A stretch of 64,000 nucleotides of DNA from positions 1 to 64,000 of the forward strand of contig PNNF01000001.1 of assembly GCA_013824085.1 (NCBI GenBank). Direction: 5' to 3'. A model generated the notes under the pieces. That model saw only the letters and a list, made by a program, of their open reading frames with translations. It ran no database searches and had not been told where the DNA came from. Positions 28,106 to 37,497 of the stretch are shown in pieces. The DNA comes from Chlorobiaceae bacterium. Its GTDB lineage: Bacteria; Bacteroidota; Ignavibacteria; Ignavibacteriales; Ignavibacteriaceae. Numbering within the stretch: position 1 is the stretch's first letter; the number at the start of each line of letters is the position of its first letter. The translations under genes were made by a program, and so were the position numbers.

Positions 28106-29356
28106 TTAGAACGCAAATCCTAAATTAAATCCAAATAAGTTTGTTGTGTTCTTGTAAGTTCCATTAAATCTAATTGCTGAATCATCAACTGTATTTTCAA
28201 AAGAGATGAATTGATAAGCAACATCAGCACGAATATTTGGAGTTATTTGATATCCAAGACCAATAGTAAATTCATGTCTATCATCTCCAGGCAATGAAGG
28301 ATCCATATATCTAGTAGGAATTGGTGAGCCATCATAAACATAACCAGCACGGAATGCAAACGCATCCATTCTATATTCGCCACCAAATCTAAGAGTGAAT
28401 GAATTTTCCCAATTTTTTAATGTTTTTAAGTCTGTCCAAGCAGGAGTATTTTTATCAAAATCGACTGCAAGAGCTTCATAACTTTCCCAGCCAACATATT
28501 GAGCGTCTAAATTTAATGTTAAATCTTCAGTTGCTAAATAAGAGAGACCAACTCTTAAATCATAAGGCATTGTAAGTGATGAAGTTCCTTTGCCTTCTGG
28601 AAAAAGAGCTGCGTGAGTTTTAGGTAAACTTTGGAAAGTTAAATCACCTTCGAAATCAATTTTAGCTTCATGTCTGTATGCAAGCCCGATTGATAATTTA
28701 TCCATTGGTTTATAAAGCAATCCAATGTTGAAAGTATAAGCAGCTTTTCCATCACCTTCAAGATTGACACCAACGTTTGGAGCAGCTGGTAACGTTACGC
28801 CGGGTGCAACAGGAATTGCAGGAATATCAATTACTTGATAGAAAAGTATTGATGAAATTATGTAATTGAATCCAAGACCAATCTGAAAATTATCACTAAA
28901 TTTATAAGCTACGGTTGGGTTGATATAGAAAGTTCTTAATTCAGTCTCTACAGCAAGTGATTTTCCAACCCAAGTTGCAGGCCATTCTGATCCTAATCCG
29001 TAAGGATTAAAAACTGCAACTCCAAATGTGAATCCATTATCTAATGCATAGGTACCATAAAAATTGATTGGAGTGAAAGTTCTTGCTACAGTTTCACTTT
29101 CTATTTCTAATGGTGTAGGTCCAGTAAAATTTACAGTAGGCATAATAAATGTAGTTCCAGCCATAAAATTCATTCCTTTGAGATTAGCGATTCCAGCAGC
29201 GTTGAAATACATTGCTGAAGGATCTGAAGCCAAGCCAACAAAAGCATGTCCCATTCCCATTGCACGAGCACCTTGTGTACCTGTTTGAAAACCACCTGCA
29301 AAAGTGATGTTAAAACTTATCAAAAGAAAAAACATTACTGTGAAAAATTTTTTCAT
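28106..29356 (-). CDS. FadL/TodX/OMPP1 family outer-membrane transporter
   Basis: A 416-residue outer-membrane barrel for hydrophobic compounds such as long-chain fatty acids. A signal peptide (about 1-20, ending TFAG) is followed by GGFQTGTQGARAMGMG and HAFVGLASDPSAMYFNAAGI, the FadL hatch region. Repeated amphipathic strands follow, and the end is a barrel-closing ...FNLGFAF. AAGGAG (complement of 29362-29367) lies just before the ATG. It stands alone on the minus strand, with its own terminator and a 287-base divergent upstream region. Substrate is unknown; a link with the acyl-CoA carboxylase and hydroxyacyl-CoA dehydrogenase genes is only suggestive. Confidence 0.93.
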   Translation of the reverse strand: MKKFFTVMFFLLISFNITFAGGFQTGTQGARAMGMGHAFVGLASDPSAMYFNAAGIANLKGMNFMAGTTFIMPTVNFTGPTPLEIESETVARTFTPINFYGTYALDNGFTFGVAVFNPYGLGSEWPATWVGKSLAVETELRTFYINPTVAYKFSDNFQIGLGFNYIISSILFYQVIDIPAIPVAPGVTLPAAPNVGVNLEGDGKAAYTFNIGLLYKPMDKLSIGLAYRHEAKIDFEGDLTFQSLPKTHAALFPEGKGTSSLTMPYDLRVGLSYLATEDLTLNLDAQYVGWESYEALAVDFDKNTPAWTDLKTLKNWENSFTLRFGGEYRMDAFAFRAGYVYDGSPIPTRYMDPSLPGDDRHEFTIGLGYQITPNIRADVAYQFISFENTVDDSAIRFNGTYKNTTNLFGFNLGFAF

Positions 29357-29643
29357 GCGAACTCCTTCAAATTATTATATTAATTAAACAACTAATAATT
29401 TACTCTCATTCCAATTATTCCTCAAGAACTTACACGCTTTTTCAAGATGAATCTAATAATAAATTCACTCTTAATGAAAATTCAGTCTATTCAAGAAAAT
29501 AAAATTGAATATAAAAGCACATTTATTCACTAAATTAAACAATTCTTTTTTTATTCAAAAGAAATAATTGAAATGAAGAAATTTATTTTTTTATTTCTAA
29601 TCCAAAAAATTTCTAATTTGTAGGAACAAAATTAAAATTTTTT
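29357..29643. other. Divergent AT-rich intergenic region
   Basis: This is the longest gene-free gap inside the window. It should hold the promoters of the FadL gene (minus) and the SPOR lipoprotein (plus). Apart from the FadL Shine-Dalgarno and a CTAATTTGTAGGA stretch near 29615-29628, which resembles a shortened Bacteroidetes -7 box, I see no hairpin, repeat, tRNA or small ORF to report. Confidence 0.5.
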
Positions 29644-30060
29644 ATGAAAAGATTATTTTTTATCCTTTTTCTAATTCTTCCTCTGTTTCTCAACTCATGT
29701 AAATCTGTTCAAGATACTCAAATCGAAAATCAATCGCAGGATAGTGTCTATGTTTTTGATGAAGTAATGAGCGACACAATACAACAAGCTGTTGATCCTG
29801 CAGTCTCTATTCAAGGAACGAAAAATATTTTTGTAATTCAGATTGGGGCTTTCAAATCAAAAGAAAACGCCGATGAATTTTTACGATTTAGTGCTCGAAC
29901 TTTAGATAGAAAGATCAACATTGTTTTTGATGATGCTTCACAATTACATATTCTTGAATTGGATGGATTTCAAACAAGAGGAGAAGCGGAAAAAGTTAGA
30001 AATGAACTTTGGAAGAAGAAAGAATTTTCAGATGCTTTTATAAAAACCGTCACGAAATAA
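29644..30060 (+). CDS. SPOR-domain lipoprotein
   Basis: A 138-residue predicted lipoprotein: hydrophobic signal, then lipobox LNSC (cysteine about 19). Residues about 60-138 match the SPOR domain, with FVIQIGAFKSKENADEFL and LDGFQTRGEAEKVRNEL. SPOR domains bind peptidoglycan stripped of stem peptides, often at the division septum, so a cell wall or division role is likely. It is transcribed alone, divergently from FadL and 64 bases ahead of a T9SS cargo gene that has its own Shine-Dalgarno. Confidence 0.85.
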   Translation: MKRLFFILFLILPLFLNSCKSVQDTQIENQSQDSVYVFDEVMSDTIQQAVDPAVSIQGTKNIFVIQIGAFKSKENADEFLRFSARTLDRKINIVFDDASQLHILELDGFQTRGEAEKVRNELWKKKEFSDAFIKTVTK

Positions 30061-30124
30061 TTTAGATATCTTTAATTAATTTGTTTTCAGTTCTCTTATT
30101 CACATAATTTTTACTGGAGGTAAT

Positions 30125-32317
30125 ATGAAACTAAAATGTTTACTCTTCTTCTCTATTTTTCTTCTGCAAGTTTGTGTTACTGCTCAAACAGTCAGACTTT
30201 GGGAAAGAAATTCTGCAAGTATGGGCTTTGTAGCTGCTGACAATACTACAAGAAGCTTGGCATTAAACATATCAAATAACACTTTGCTACTCGCTACTAG
30301 AACTGGGGGAGTTCCAAACATCTTTATTCTAAATGCTGCAACGGGTGACTCTGTTGGAAGATTGGATATGACGGGAGTTACTGGTGGAACTTTTCTAATA
30401 AATATTGTAAAAGTCACTTCTGATGGCGTAATATATGCCTGCAACTTAACAACCAACGGGGTTGGATTTAAAATTTATCGATGGGCAAATCAATCAGCTA
30501 TTCCAACGGTTGCATTTTCTGGTGACATTGGAACATTAAGAATTGGAGATGCTCTGGGTTTATCTGGGTCAGGCGCTTCAACAGTAATTTATGCTTCAGG
30601 TTCTGCTAATACAAACGTTCTTGTTTTCACAACAACTGATGGACTTACATTTACCAACACGGCAACAATTCCAGTTACCGCTGGGCTTGCTCGTGGTGCA
30701 ATTTCTCCAATTGGTACTGGTCCAACTTCGGATATTTGGGTCAAAGGTGCTGGAACTGCAGCTACAAGAGTTAGTAGCACTGGAACCGTTATTGACGCTA
30801 TTCCAACCACTACTATCGCTACTGGTTGGTCAGGAATTACTTCAATTGTCGGAAGCGATGGAAGAAGAATGCTTGGTTTTGTTGGGATTAATTCAGCAGC
30901 AGATTTATTAAGATTTTTACTCGTTGACGTAACTGCGGGTGGAACTACTGCAAGAATAATCACAAGTGATTCTTTAAGAAATCTTGTAGTTGGAAATACG
31001 AATACAAATGCTACGGGCGAAGTTATTATTAGAGAGAGTGGAACATCAAATTATTATTTTGTTTATTCGTTAATCTCTAACAACGGTGTTGCTGCCTACA
31101 GAACAAACTTCTTAACTATTGCTCAAGCACGTCGCGACTTAGATAACAACGCTATTCCAGATAGATTGAATGATACTGTCTTTGTTACTGGAGTTACATT
31201 TTCTCCGAATTATCAAACTTCAAACAGATCATATTATATTTGGGATGGAACTGCTGGTATTGCTACTTTTAGAACTGGACTAACTTCTCCTGTTTTTAAG
31301 ATGCGAGATAGTGTCGCAGTGCTTGGAACAATTCTTCAGTTTAATGGACTGACACAAATTCAACCTTTGACAGATGCATCCGCAAGAATAATAATGGACA
31401 CGTTAGGAATTTTGCCACGCCCAATTCTTGTTTCGTTGCCTGTGTTGCTTGCTAATGCTGAGTTTTATGAAGGTTCGTTGATTGGTATGATGGCAATGAA
31501 TAAATTTGGTGGCTCACCCGCTTGGCCTGCAACAGGTGCAAGTGCAAATATGTTGTTTCATCAATCCAATGTTCTAACTGATACAATTATTGTTAGAATT
31601 GATTCTGACACTGATATCGATGGAAATCCTGAACCAACTTGGCCTCGCGACCTTGTTGGAGTTTTTTCACAATTCCATTCTACTAATTTGAGAGGTGGCT
31701 ACCAACTTCAACCGCGATTTTTCGCTACAGATTTTCCACCACTCAATACAATTCCAGTTGAGTTAGTTTCTTTCACAGCAAAGTCAGTGGGGAATAATGT
31801 TACATTGAATTGGTCAACTGCAACAGAGACGAACAATATGGGATTTTCAGTTGAGAGAAGTGTTGATCAAAATAATTTTATGGAGATAGGATTTGTTAGC
31901 GGAAAAGGAACTTCAATTGAGAAAAATAATTATTCATTCGTTGATAGAAATCTTAACGTTGGTGAATACTACTATCGATTGAAGCAAGTTGATTTCGACG
32001 GAACAGTTTCTTATTCGAGTATTATAAATATTGATGTAAATCAGATACCGACAACATTTGAGTTATCACAAAATTTTCCGAATCCATTTAATCCTTCGAC
32101 ATCAATAAAATTTTCTGTTGATGAAAATGGTCCAGCAAAATTGTTAATTTATAATTTACTCGGACAAAAAGTTCATACCCTATTTGACGAAGTAGCAGAA
32201 GTAGGAACAATTTATAAAGTTAATTTTAATGCAGTGAACTTGAACAGTGGTGTTTATTTTTATTCTTTAATTCAGAATTCAAAAACATTAACAAAAAAAA
32301 TGACATTGCTTAAATAG
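30125..32317 (+). CDS. Secreted protein with T9SS type A sorting domain
   Basis: A 730-residue exported protein. Residues 1-about 20 are a signal peptide (ending VTAQT). The middle (about 25-540) is rich in Thr, Ser, Gly and Asn, without a recognised catalytic motif; it reads like a beta-rich, propeller-like surface protein. A fibronectin-like segment with VELVSFTAKSVGNNVTLNW and TATETNNMGFSVERS is typical just before T9SS tails. The last 80 residues are the sorting domain, containing ELSQNFPNPFNPSTSIKF and ending KKMTLLK. It should be exported by the Sec and then the type IX system. GGAGG precedes the ATG. A terminator hairpin follows. Confidence 0.9.
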   Translation: MKLKCLLFFSIFLLQVCVTAQTVRLWERNSASMGFVAADNTTRSLALNISNNTLLLATRTGGVPNIFILNAATGDSVGRLDMTGVTGGTFLINIVKVTSDGVIYACNLTTNGVGFKIYRWANQSAIPTVAFSGDIGTLRIGDALGLSGSGASTVIYASGSANTNVLVFTTTDGLTFTNTATIPVTAGLARGAISPIGTGPTSDIWVKGAGTAATRVSSTGTVIDAIPTTTIATGWSGITSIVGSDGRRMLGFVGINSAADLLRFLLVDVTAGGTTARIITSDSLRNLVVGNTNTNATGEVIIRESGTSNYYFVYSLISNNGVAAYRTNFLTIAQARRDLDNNAIPDRLNDTVFVTGVTFSPNYQTSNRSYYIWDGTAGIATFRTGLTSPVFKMRDSVAVLGTILQFNGLTQIQPLTDASARIIMDTLGILPRPILVSLPVLLANAEFYEGSLIGMMAMNKFGGSPAWPATGASANMLFHQSNVLTDTIIVRIDSDTDIDGNPEPTWPRDLVGVFSQFHSTNLRGGYQLQPRFFATDFPPLNTIPVELVSFTAKSVGNNVTLNWSTATETNNMGFSVERSVDQNNFMEIGFVSGKGTSIEKNNYSFVDRNLNVGEYYYRLKQVDFDGTVSYSSIINIDVNQIPTTFELSQNFPNPFNPSTSIKFSVDENGPAKLLIYNLLGQKVHTLFDEVAEVGTIYKVNFNAVNLNSGVYFYSLIQNSKTLTKKMTLLK

Positions 32318-32337
32318 CAAAATTTACATTATTTTAG

Positions 32338-32370
32338 GCGGGTAGAATTTTTCTATCCGCTTATTTTTAT
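32338..32370 (+). terminator. Intrinsic terminator after the T9SS cargo gene
   Basis: GCGGGTAGA (32338-32346) pairs with TCTATCCGC (32352-32360) over nine pairs, one of them G-U, across a five-base loop, and is followed by TTATTTTTATT. It lies 20 bases past the stop of the secreted protein gene and separates it from ssb. Confidence 0.85.
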
Positions 32371-32394
32371 TAAATCAATTTAATGGGAGGTTCC

Positions 32395-32820
32395 ATGGCA
32401 TACTCACTTAACAGAGCACAACTAATCGGAAATCTTGGAAGAGATCCAGAAAATCGTGTAACTAGCAACAATTTGAATATAACTTCTTTTTCGATTGCAA
32501 CTACAAACAGCTACAAAGGCACTGATGGAAATTGGATTAATGAAACTACTTGGCACAACATTGTAGCTTTCAATATTTCTGATTACTTAAAACAGACGCT
32601 TCGCAAAGGATTAAAAGCTTATGTTGAAGGTAGGATTTCGAAAAGAGAATACACGGACAAAGAAGGAGTAAAAAGAACTTCGCTTGAGATAATTGCATCT
32701 CAAATTATTCCGCTTGACTCTCGCGAATCTTCGGCTGGTGACAACAAGGAAGCTTCAACACAAGATCAAGCAGCGAGCTATGAAACTAATGTCGAAAATA
32801 ACGAAGACCTTCCGTTTTAA
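32395..32820 (+). CDS. ssb: Single-stranded DNA-binding protein
   Basis: A 141-residue SSB. The OB fold (about 1-110) has LNRAQLIGNLGRDPE, WHNIVAF, LRKGLKAYVEGRI and a later SLEIIASQI. An acidic/Gln-rich linker leads to the conserved tip EDLPF, which recruits repair and replication proteins. GGGAGG at 32385-32390 sits five bases before this ATG. An ATG at 32383 in the same frame overlaps that ribosome-binding site, so the later start is chosen. The gene follows a terminator and is close to the CNNM gene downstream (24 bases). Confidence 0.97.
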   Translation: MAYSLNRAQLIGNLGRDPENRVTSNNLNITSFSIATTNSYKGTDGNWINETTWHNIVAFNISDYLKQTLRKGLKAYVEGRISKREYTDKEGVKRTSLEIIASQIIPLDSRESSAGDNKEASTQDQAASYETNVENNEDLPF

Positions 32821-32844
32821 TTTTTGAGAGGATGATTTATTTCT

Positions 32845-34140
32845 TTGGACTTTGAGTTTCTATTAAAAATATTCACGATCATTTTTTTTGTTTGCTTAAC
32901 AGCTTTGTTTTCTATTTCGGAAGTTCTCTTTTTCCGATTTTCAAAACATAAGACAAAAGAATTATTAATAAATCGTCCTCTACTTTTTAGATATTATTTT
33001 ACTTTAGTTGAAAATAATCAACGACTATTCGTAACACTTTCTATTGGGAAAATATTTGGTTTTGCAGGAACAACAATTTTTGGATTAGTTCTTCTAAACG
33101 AAATTAATTTATTTTATTTTCTTCCTGAATCGATTATACTATTTGTTCAGATAATTTTTTTAGCTTCACTCTTAATTATTTTCGCTGAAGTCCTTCCAAA
33201 ATTTTTTGCCAATGTTGCTCCACATAAATTATTTAAGATTATCATTCCTCCACTTTATTGGATTAATATTTTTTACTTTCCGATTTCAGAGTTGCTAAAT
33301 GAATTGATAAAATCATTACTGAAAAAAATTAATCTGAAAAACAAAAACATAAATTTGAGTAACGAGGAACTTACTCAATTGGCTGAACTTCAGAAGGAAG
33401 ATGGAACATTAAAAGAAGATGAGCATGAACTTATTGAATCAATAGTTTTATATCAATCTGTAATGGTCAAAGAAATAATGAGACCTCGTGTTGATATTGT
33501 TGCTGTTAATATTAATTCCACTTTTAAGGAAGTGCTTGAAGTGATTACTAATACAGGACATAGTAGAATTCCTGTTTTTAAGAATGAGATAGATTTTATA
33601 GTTGGAATTTTATACGCAAAAGATTTTCTTCCCTACATTGAAAATCCAAAATTAGTTGAGAACTTTAATATTAAAAATAATTTGAGAGAACCCCTTTTTG
33701 TTCCTCAAACTAAATTGATAAATAATTTGATGCGAGAGTTTCAAGATAAAAAAATGCACATGGCTATTGTGGTTGATGAATATGGAGGCACTTCTGGTTT
33801 GATTACTCTTGAAGATATTATTGAAGAGATAATTGGCGAAATTAGAGATGAGTATGAAAAAGATGAACATTTAATTCAAAAAATTTCTTCTAATTCATTC
33901 ATTGTTTCTGGACACGTTACAATTGATGAGCTTAACGATATTTTGAATATTGATCTTCCGACGATAGATGTTGACTATGAAACTATTGGCGGATTCGTTC
34001 TTCACAATGCAGGAATGATTCCAAAAATTAATTTTAGTTTTGTCGAGAATGGATTTAAGTTTACTGTGAAAGAAATTCAAAATAAAAGAATAAAAAAAAT
34101 TCTTCTTGAAAATATAAATGAAAAAAAATTGTCTAATTAA
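32845..34140 (+). CDS. CNNM/CorC (hemolysin C-type) transporter-like protein
   Basis: A 431-residue membrane protein with three parts. The DUF21/CNNM transmembrane domain (about 1-180) has FSISEVLFFRFSKHKTKEL. A pair of CBS domains (about 200-325) includes VMVKEIMRPRVDIVAV and MHMAIVVDEYGGTSGLITLEDI. A CorC/HlyC C-terminal domain (about 345-425) includes GHVTIDELNDIL. Relatives export or sense Mg2+ or Co2+, with CBS domains binding nucleotides; true hemolysin activity is unlikely. Start is TTG with GAGAGG 13 bases upstream. The next small gene overlaps its end by 23 bases. Confidence 0.92.
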   Translation: MDFEFLLKIFTIIFFVCLTALFSISEVLFFRFSKHKTKELLINRPLLFRYYFTLVENNQRLFVTLSIGKIFGFAGTTIFGLVLLNEINLFYFLPESIILFVQIIFLASLLIIFAEVLPKFFANVAPHKLFKIIIPPLYWINIFYFPISELLNELIKSLLKKINLKNKNINLSNEELTQLAELQKEDGTLKEDEHELIESIVLYQSVMVKEIMRPRVDIVAVNINSTFKEVLEVITNTGHSRIPVFKNEIDFIVGILYAKDFLPYIENPKLVENFNIKNNLREPLFVPQTKLINNLMREFQDKKMHMAIVVDEYGGTSGLITLEDIIEEIIGEIRDEYEKDEHLIQKISSNSFIVSGHVTIDELNDILNIDLPTIDVDYETIGGFVLHNAGMIPKINFSFVENGFKFTVKEIQNKRIKKILLENINEKKLSN

Positions 34141-34489
34141 AAGTTTGATCGCTTCAACAATCTTCTTTACAATTATTTTTTATGTTGCTATGAACAAGGG
34201 GAACGAATGGGTTGTAAAACCAGTGAAACATTTTTTTATTAACCAAGGTATAAGCGAATCGAAATTATTAGTAACTGAATTGCCAGCGACACCAGAAAGA
34301 GATTCTTTAGTATTATATTTGGAAAAATATTTGAACCATTTATCAAACTCAATAAATATTTCCTTGAATGAAATTGGTTCTGTTGCTGACACAATAACTT
34401 CGATAACTAAAGACAAAATTATCGACACGAATGAAGTAAAAAGTTTTAAAGAATTAACAAACAATTTGATGAAGAATGAAAGACAATAG
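34118..34489 (+). CDS. Small membrane-anchored protein of unknown function
   Basis: A 123-residue protein I do not recognise. Residues about 8-27 form one hydrophobic segment (ASTIFFTIIFYVAMN), after a short basic start, so it is anchored with its C-terminal 95 residues probably in the periplasm. The soluble part is Asn/Ser-rich and mostly helical-looking, with no motif I can name. It overlaps the CNNM gene by 23 bases and the MCE gene by 14, so translational coupling with the lipid-transport-like protein is probable. Confidence 0.7.
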   Translation: MKKNCLIKSLIASTIFFTIIFYVAMNKGNEWVVKPVKHFFINQGISESKLLVTELPATPERDSLVLYLEKYLNHLSNSINISLNEIGSVADTITSITKDKIIDTNEVKSFKELTNNLMKNERQ

Positions 34490-35390
34490 AAAAACTGAAT
34501 TAAAAGTTGGTGTAACTGTTTTTCTTTCCCTCCTAACTATGATAATAATTTTTGGATGGGCAAAGAATATCTCTTTAACATCGAGTCAACAAGTAATTGA
34601 TATAGAATTTAAAAATGTTGCTGGACTTGAAGATGGTGATAACGTTACAGTCAATGGAGTTCGCTCGGGATTTGTTGAAAGCATTACGGTATATAACGAA
34701 AAAGTTTTAGTAAAGATTTCTCTCAACAAAAATATTAATCTCAAATCAAATGCAAAATTTTCTGTTTCGATGATTGATTTAATGGGCGGAAAAAAAATTG
34801 AAGTTTTTCCCGGCACAACTGAAGAAGAATTAGATTTATCAAAAGTTCAAATTGGTGAATTCTATGCTGACATTCCAACTGTTATGGCAACAATCGGCTC
34901 GCTCGGAGATGACATTCCACTCTTGGTGAAACAGGTAAACTCTTCACTTGAATCAATCCAAATTTTTTTGAAAGATGAAAAATTTTCGAATGAATTAAAA
35001 TCGACTTTATCAAACCTATCTACATTAACGTTTAAACTAAATAAATTGATTGATGTAAATAATGAGAACATAAAACGCTTAGCTGACAACAGCGTTGAGT
35101 TAACAGAAGAAGCAAAAAAAATGCTGGCTGAGAATCGCGAAAACTTAAAATTATCTGTCGAAGCAATAATAAATCTTACTGCTAAATCGGATACGTTGGT
35201 TACAAATCTAAATTCATTAGTTGAAGAAACTAAAGCGCAAAAAAATAATGCTGGCAGAATTTTGTATGATGAAGCGCTAATTAATAATTTGTCTGAAACC
35301 TTAAAGACAACGAAGGAATTAACAAAAATTCTGCTTGAACAACTAAAAGGTGAAGGAATAAACATCGATGCGAAGATTAATCTTTTTTAG
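34476..35390 (+). CDS. MlaD/MCE family protein
   Basis: A 304-residue protein with one N-terminal membrane anchor (about 8-28). The MCE domain (about 40-115) reads DIEFKNVAGLEDGDNVTVNG, then VRSGFVESI and SMIDLMGGKKIEVFPG, as in MlaD. A long helical C-terminal region with Leu/Asn/Ser heptads (about 140-300) could form a coiled-coil tunnel like those of PqiB/LetB or Mce proteins. Such proteins carry lipids between membranes. Permease and ATPase partners (MlaE/MlaF) are not in the window. The gamma-glutamyltransferase gene overlaps its end by 23 bases. Confidence 0.9.
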   Translation: MKDNRKTELKVGVTVFLSLLTMIIIFGWAKNISLTSSQQVIDIEFKNVAGLEDGDNVTVNGVRSGFVESITVYNEKVLVKISLNKNINLKSNAKFSVSMIDLMGGKKIEVFPGTTEEELDLSKVQIGEFYADIPTVMATIGSLGDDIPLLVKQVNSSLESIQIFLKDEKFSNELKSTLSNLSTLTFKLNKLIDVNNENIKRLADNSVELTEEAKKMLAENRENLKLSVEAIINLTAKSDTLVTNLNSLVEETKAQKNNAGRILYDEALINNLSETLKTTKELTKILLEQLKGEGINIDAKINLF

Positions 35391-37065
35391 TTTAATTCTC
35401 TTTTCAAATTTCATTTATTCGCAAAATCTTCTCTTCGCAGAACCAAGAAATCCTATCCGTGCAAAAAATGGAATGGTCGTTTCAGCCAATGAATTAGCGT
35501 CTAAAGTTGGTATTCAAATTCTCAAAAGAGGAGGAAACGCAATTGATGCAGCAGTGGCTGTAGGTTTCGCATTAGCTGTTACTTATCCAGTAGCGGGGAA
35601 TATTGGTGGCGGTGGATTTATGATAATTCACACCAAAGATGGAAAATCAATTGCAATAGATTTTCGCGAAGTCGCTCCAGCAGCAGCTACAAGAAATATG
35701 TTCTTAGATAGTGATGGAAATTTTTTGCCAGACTTAAGTCAAGTTGGAATAAAATCGGCAGGAGTTCCGGGTTCAGTGTCAGGACTATTATACGCTTTAA
35801 AGAAATATGGCACAATGAAAATTGAAGATGTCATTCAACCCGCAATAAATATGGCTGAAATCGGTTTCCCACTCCCTTATTCCACGGCTAATTCAATTAA
35901 ATATACTTTAGATGATTTTTCACAATTTCCTTCTTCGATGAAAATTTTTTCAAAAAATGGCGAAGCTTATCAAGAGGGAGAAATATTCAAACAACCAGAT
36001 CTTGCTTTTGTATTGAATGAAATAAAAAATTTTGGCGTTGATGGTTTTTACAAAGGAAAAGTTGCTGAGCTAATTGTTGACCAACAAAATAAAATGGGTG
36101 GCTTAATTACACTTGATGATCTTGCAAATTATAAAACTATTGAAAGAGAAGTCGTTCGAGGAAGTTATAATAACTTTGAAATTATTTCTATGCCACCATC
36201 TTCATCGGGTGGAGTAGCACTAATTCAATTGCTAAATATTCTTGAAAATTTTTCATTCAAGGAAAATGAATGGGGAAGCAGCAATTACATTCATACTCTT
36301 GTTGAGGCTATGAAATATGTTTATGCCGACAGAGCAGTTCATCTTGGGGATTCTGATTTTTATAATGTCCCAATCGATTGGCTTACATCAAAAGCTTACG
36401 CAAAAAAAATTGCTGACAAAATAAAAAATTCTGCGACTCCTTCTGATTCTATTTTTGCTGGTAGTCCCGACTCTTTTGAAGGCGAAAACACTACTCATTA
36501 TTCTGTTTATGACAAAGATGGAAATGCTGTAAGCGTTACTACAACTATCAACTCTGGCTATGGTTCAAAGCTTGTTGTTGAAGGTGCAGGATTTTTGTTG
36601 AATAATGAGATGGATGATTTTTCATCTAAACCAAATACTCCAAATCAATTTGGACTAATTGGGAGTGAAGCAAATTCAATTGAACCCGGAAAAAGAATGT
36701 TGAGTTCAATGACTCCAACAATTGTGCTTCACAATGAAAAACCATTTTTAATTCTTGGGTCACCCGGAGGTTCAACTATTATAACTGTGGTGTTGCAAGT
36801 GATTCTGAATATCATAGAATTTAATATGGATATTGAGCAAGCTGTTTATTCACCAAGAATTCACCATCAATGGAAACCCGATAAATTGTATTTTGAAAAA
36901 TTTGGGTTGAGCAAAGATGTAATTGAGAATTTAAAAAGTATGGGACACATTATTGGAAATGAAAGAGTTTTGGGAATTGTTGAAGCGATAATGATTGACC
37001 AAAAAAATAAAATTATTTTTGGCGTTACTGATAAGCGTGGCGCAGGAAAAGTGGAAGGATACTAA
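35368..37065 (+). CDS. ggt: Gamma-glutamyltransferase
   Basis: A 565-residue exported proenzyme that hydrolyses or transfers the gamma-glutamyl group of glutathione. A signal peptide (about 1-19, ending IYSQN) precedes the large subunit. Self-cleavage should occur before T375 in ENTTHYSVYDKDG, the equivalent of E. coli T391. Other family marks are GNIGGGGFM, DFREVAPAAA, NNEMDDFS and GSPGGSTIIT. The E. coli lid-loop tyrosine/serine patterns look broadly kept. It starts inside the MCE gene (23-base overlap) and is followed two bases later by acpS. Confidence 0.96.
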   Translation: MRRLIFFSLILFSNFIYSQNLLFAEPRNPIRAKNGMVVSANELASKVGIQILKRGGNAIDAAVAVGFALAVTYPVAGNIGGGGFMIIHTKDGKSIAIDFREVAPAAATRNMFLDSDGNFLPDLSQVGIKSAGVPGSVSGLLYALKKYGTMKIEDVIQPAINMAEIGFPLPYSTANSIKYTLDDFSQFPSSMKIFSKNGEAYQEGEIFKQPDLAFVLNEIKNFGVDGFYKGKVAELIVDQQNKMGGLITLDDLANYKTIEREVVRGSYNNFEIISMPPSSSGGVALIQLLNILENFSFKENEWGSSNYIHTLVEAMKYVYADRAVHLGDSDFYNVPIDWLTSKAYAKKIADKIKNSATPSDSIFAGSPDSFEGENTTHYSVYDKDGNAVSVTTTINSGYGSKLVVEGAGFLLNNEMDDFSSKPNTPNQFGLIGSEANSIEPGKRMLSSMTPTIVLHNEKPFLILGSPGGSTIITVVLQVILNIIEFNMDIEQAVYSPRIHHQWKPDKLYFEKFGLSKDVIENLKSMGHIIGNERVLGIVEAIMIDQKNKIIFGVTDKRGAGKVEGY

Positions 37066-37067
37066 GA

Positions 37068-37445
37068 ATGATTTATGGAATTGGAATCGACATTATTGAG
37101 ATTCAAAGAATAAAGGAGAGCGTTGATAAACTTGGAGATAAATTTCTTAACAAAATTTTTACCGAAAAAGAATTAGATTATAGTCTAAGTAAACCAAATA
37201 AATATCAACATCTTGCAGCAAGATTTGCAGCTAAAGAAGCAGTTACAAAAGCGCTTGGCACTGGTTGGAATGGTGAGTTCAGTTGGAAAAATATTGAAGT
37301 TTCTAATGATGAAAAAGGAAAGCCATTAGTAAATTTAACTGGACCACTTGTTGAAGCTTTGAGCGATGGGAAAAAACTACAAGTTACTATGAGTCACTCA
37401 AGAGAGTACGTCTCTTGTTTTGCAATTATTCATAAAAATGAATAG
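37068..37445 (+). CDS. acpS: Holo-[acyl-carrier-protein] synthase
   Basis: A 125-residue 4'-phosphopantetheinyl transferase that activates acyl carrier protein with the CoA arm. Magnesium ligands are visible as D8 in GIGIDIIEI and E57 in RFAAKEAVTKALGTG, the two AcpS signatures. VTMSHSREYVSCFAI matches the family C-terminus. It lies two bases after ggt and ends about 110 bases before the HNH reading frame. Confidence 0.96.
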   Translation: MIYGIGIDIIEIQRIKESVDKLGDKFLNKIFTEKELDYSLSKPNKYQHLAARFAAKEAVTKALGTGWNGEFSWKNIEVSNDEKGKPLVNLTGPLVEALSDGKKLQVTMSHSREYVSCFAIIHKNE

Positions 37446-37463
37446 TATATTTCAGATTATTTT

Positions 37464-37471
37464 TATATTTG
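37464..37471 (+). promoter_or_regulatory. Perfect Bacteroidetes-type -7 box
   Basis: TATATTTG matches the consensus TAnnTTTG exactly. A start of transcription around 37478 would give a leader of about 30 bases ahead of the AGGAGG site at 37498. No clear TTTG -33 element is found at the expected distance, so the call rests on the -7 box and the context. Confidence 0.5.
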
Positions 37472-37497
37472 TGTAAAGATTTTCAAAAAGGTTATTT

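Noticed and set aside
30080-30112. TTTG and TAATTTTT spaced 21 bases before the T9SS cargo gene, as a promoter
   Set aside because: Transcription would start at about 30116 and remove the GGAGG ribosome-binding site at 30116-30120.
32383-32394. Earlier ATG for ssb
   Set aside because: It overlaps the GGGAGG ribosome-binding site of the later ATG at 32395, which also gives the usual MAYSLNRAQ start.
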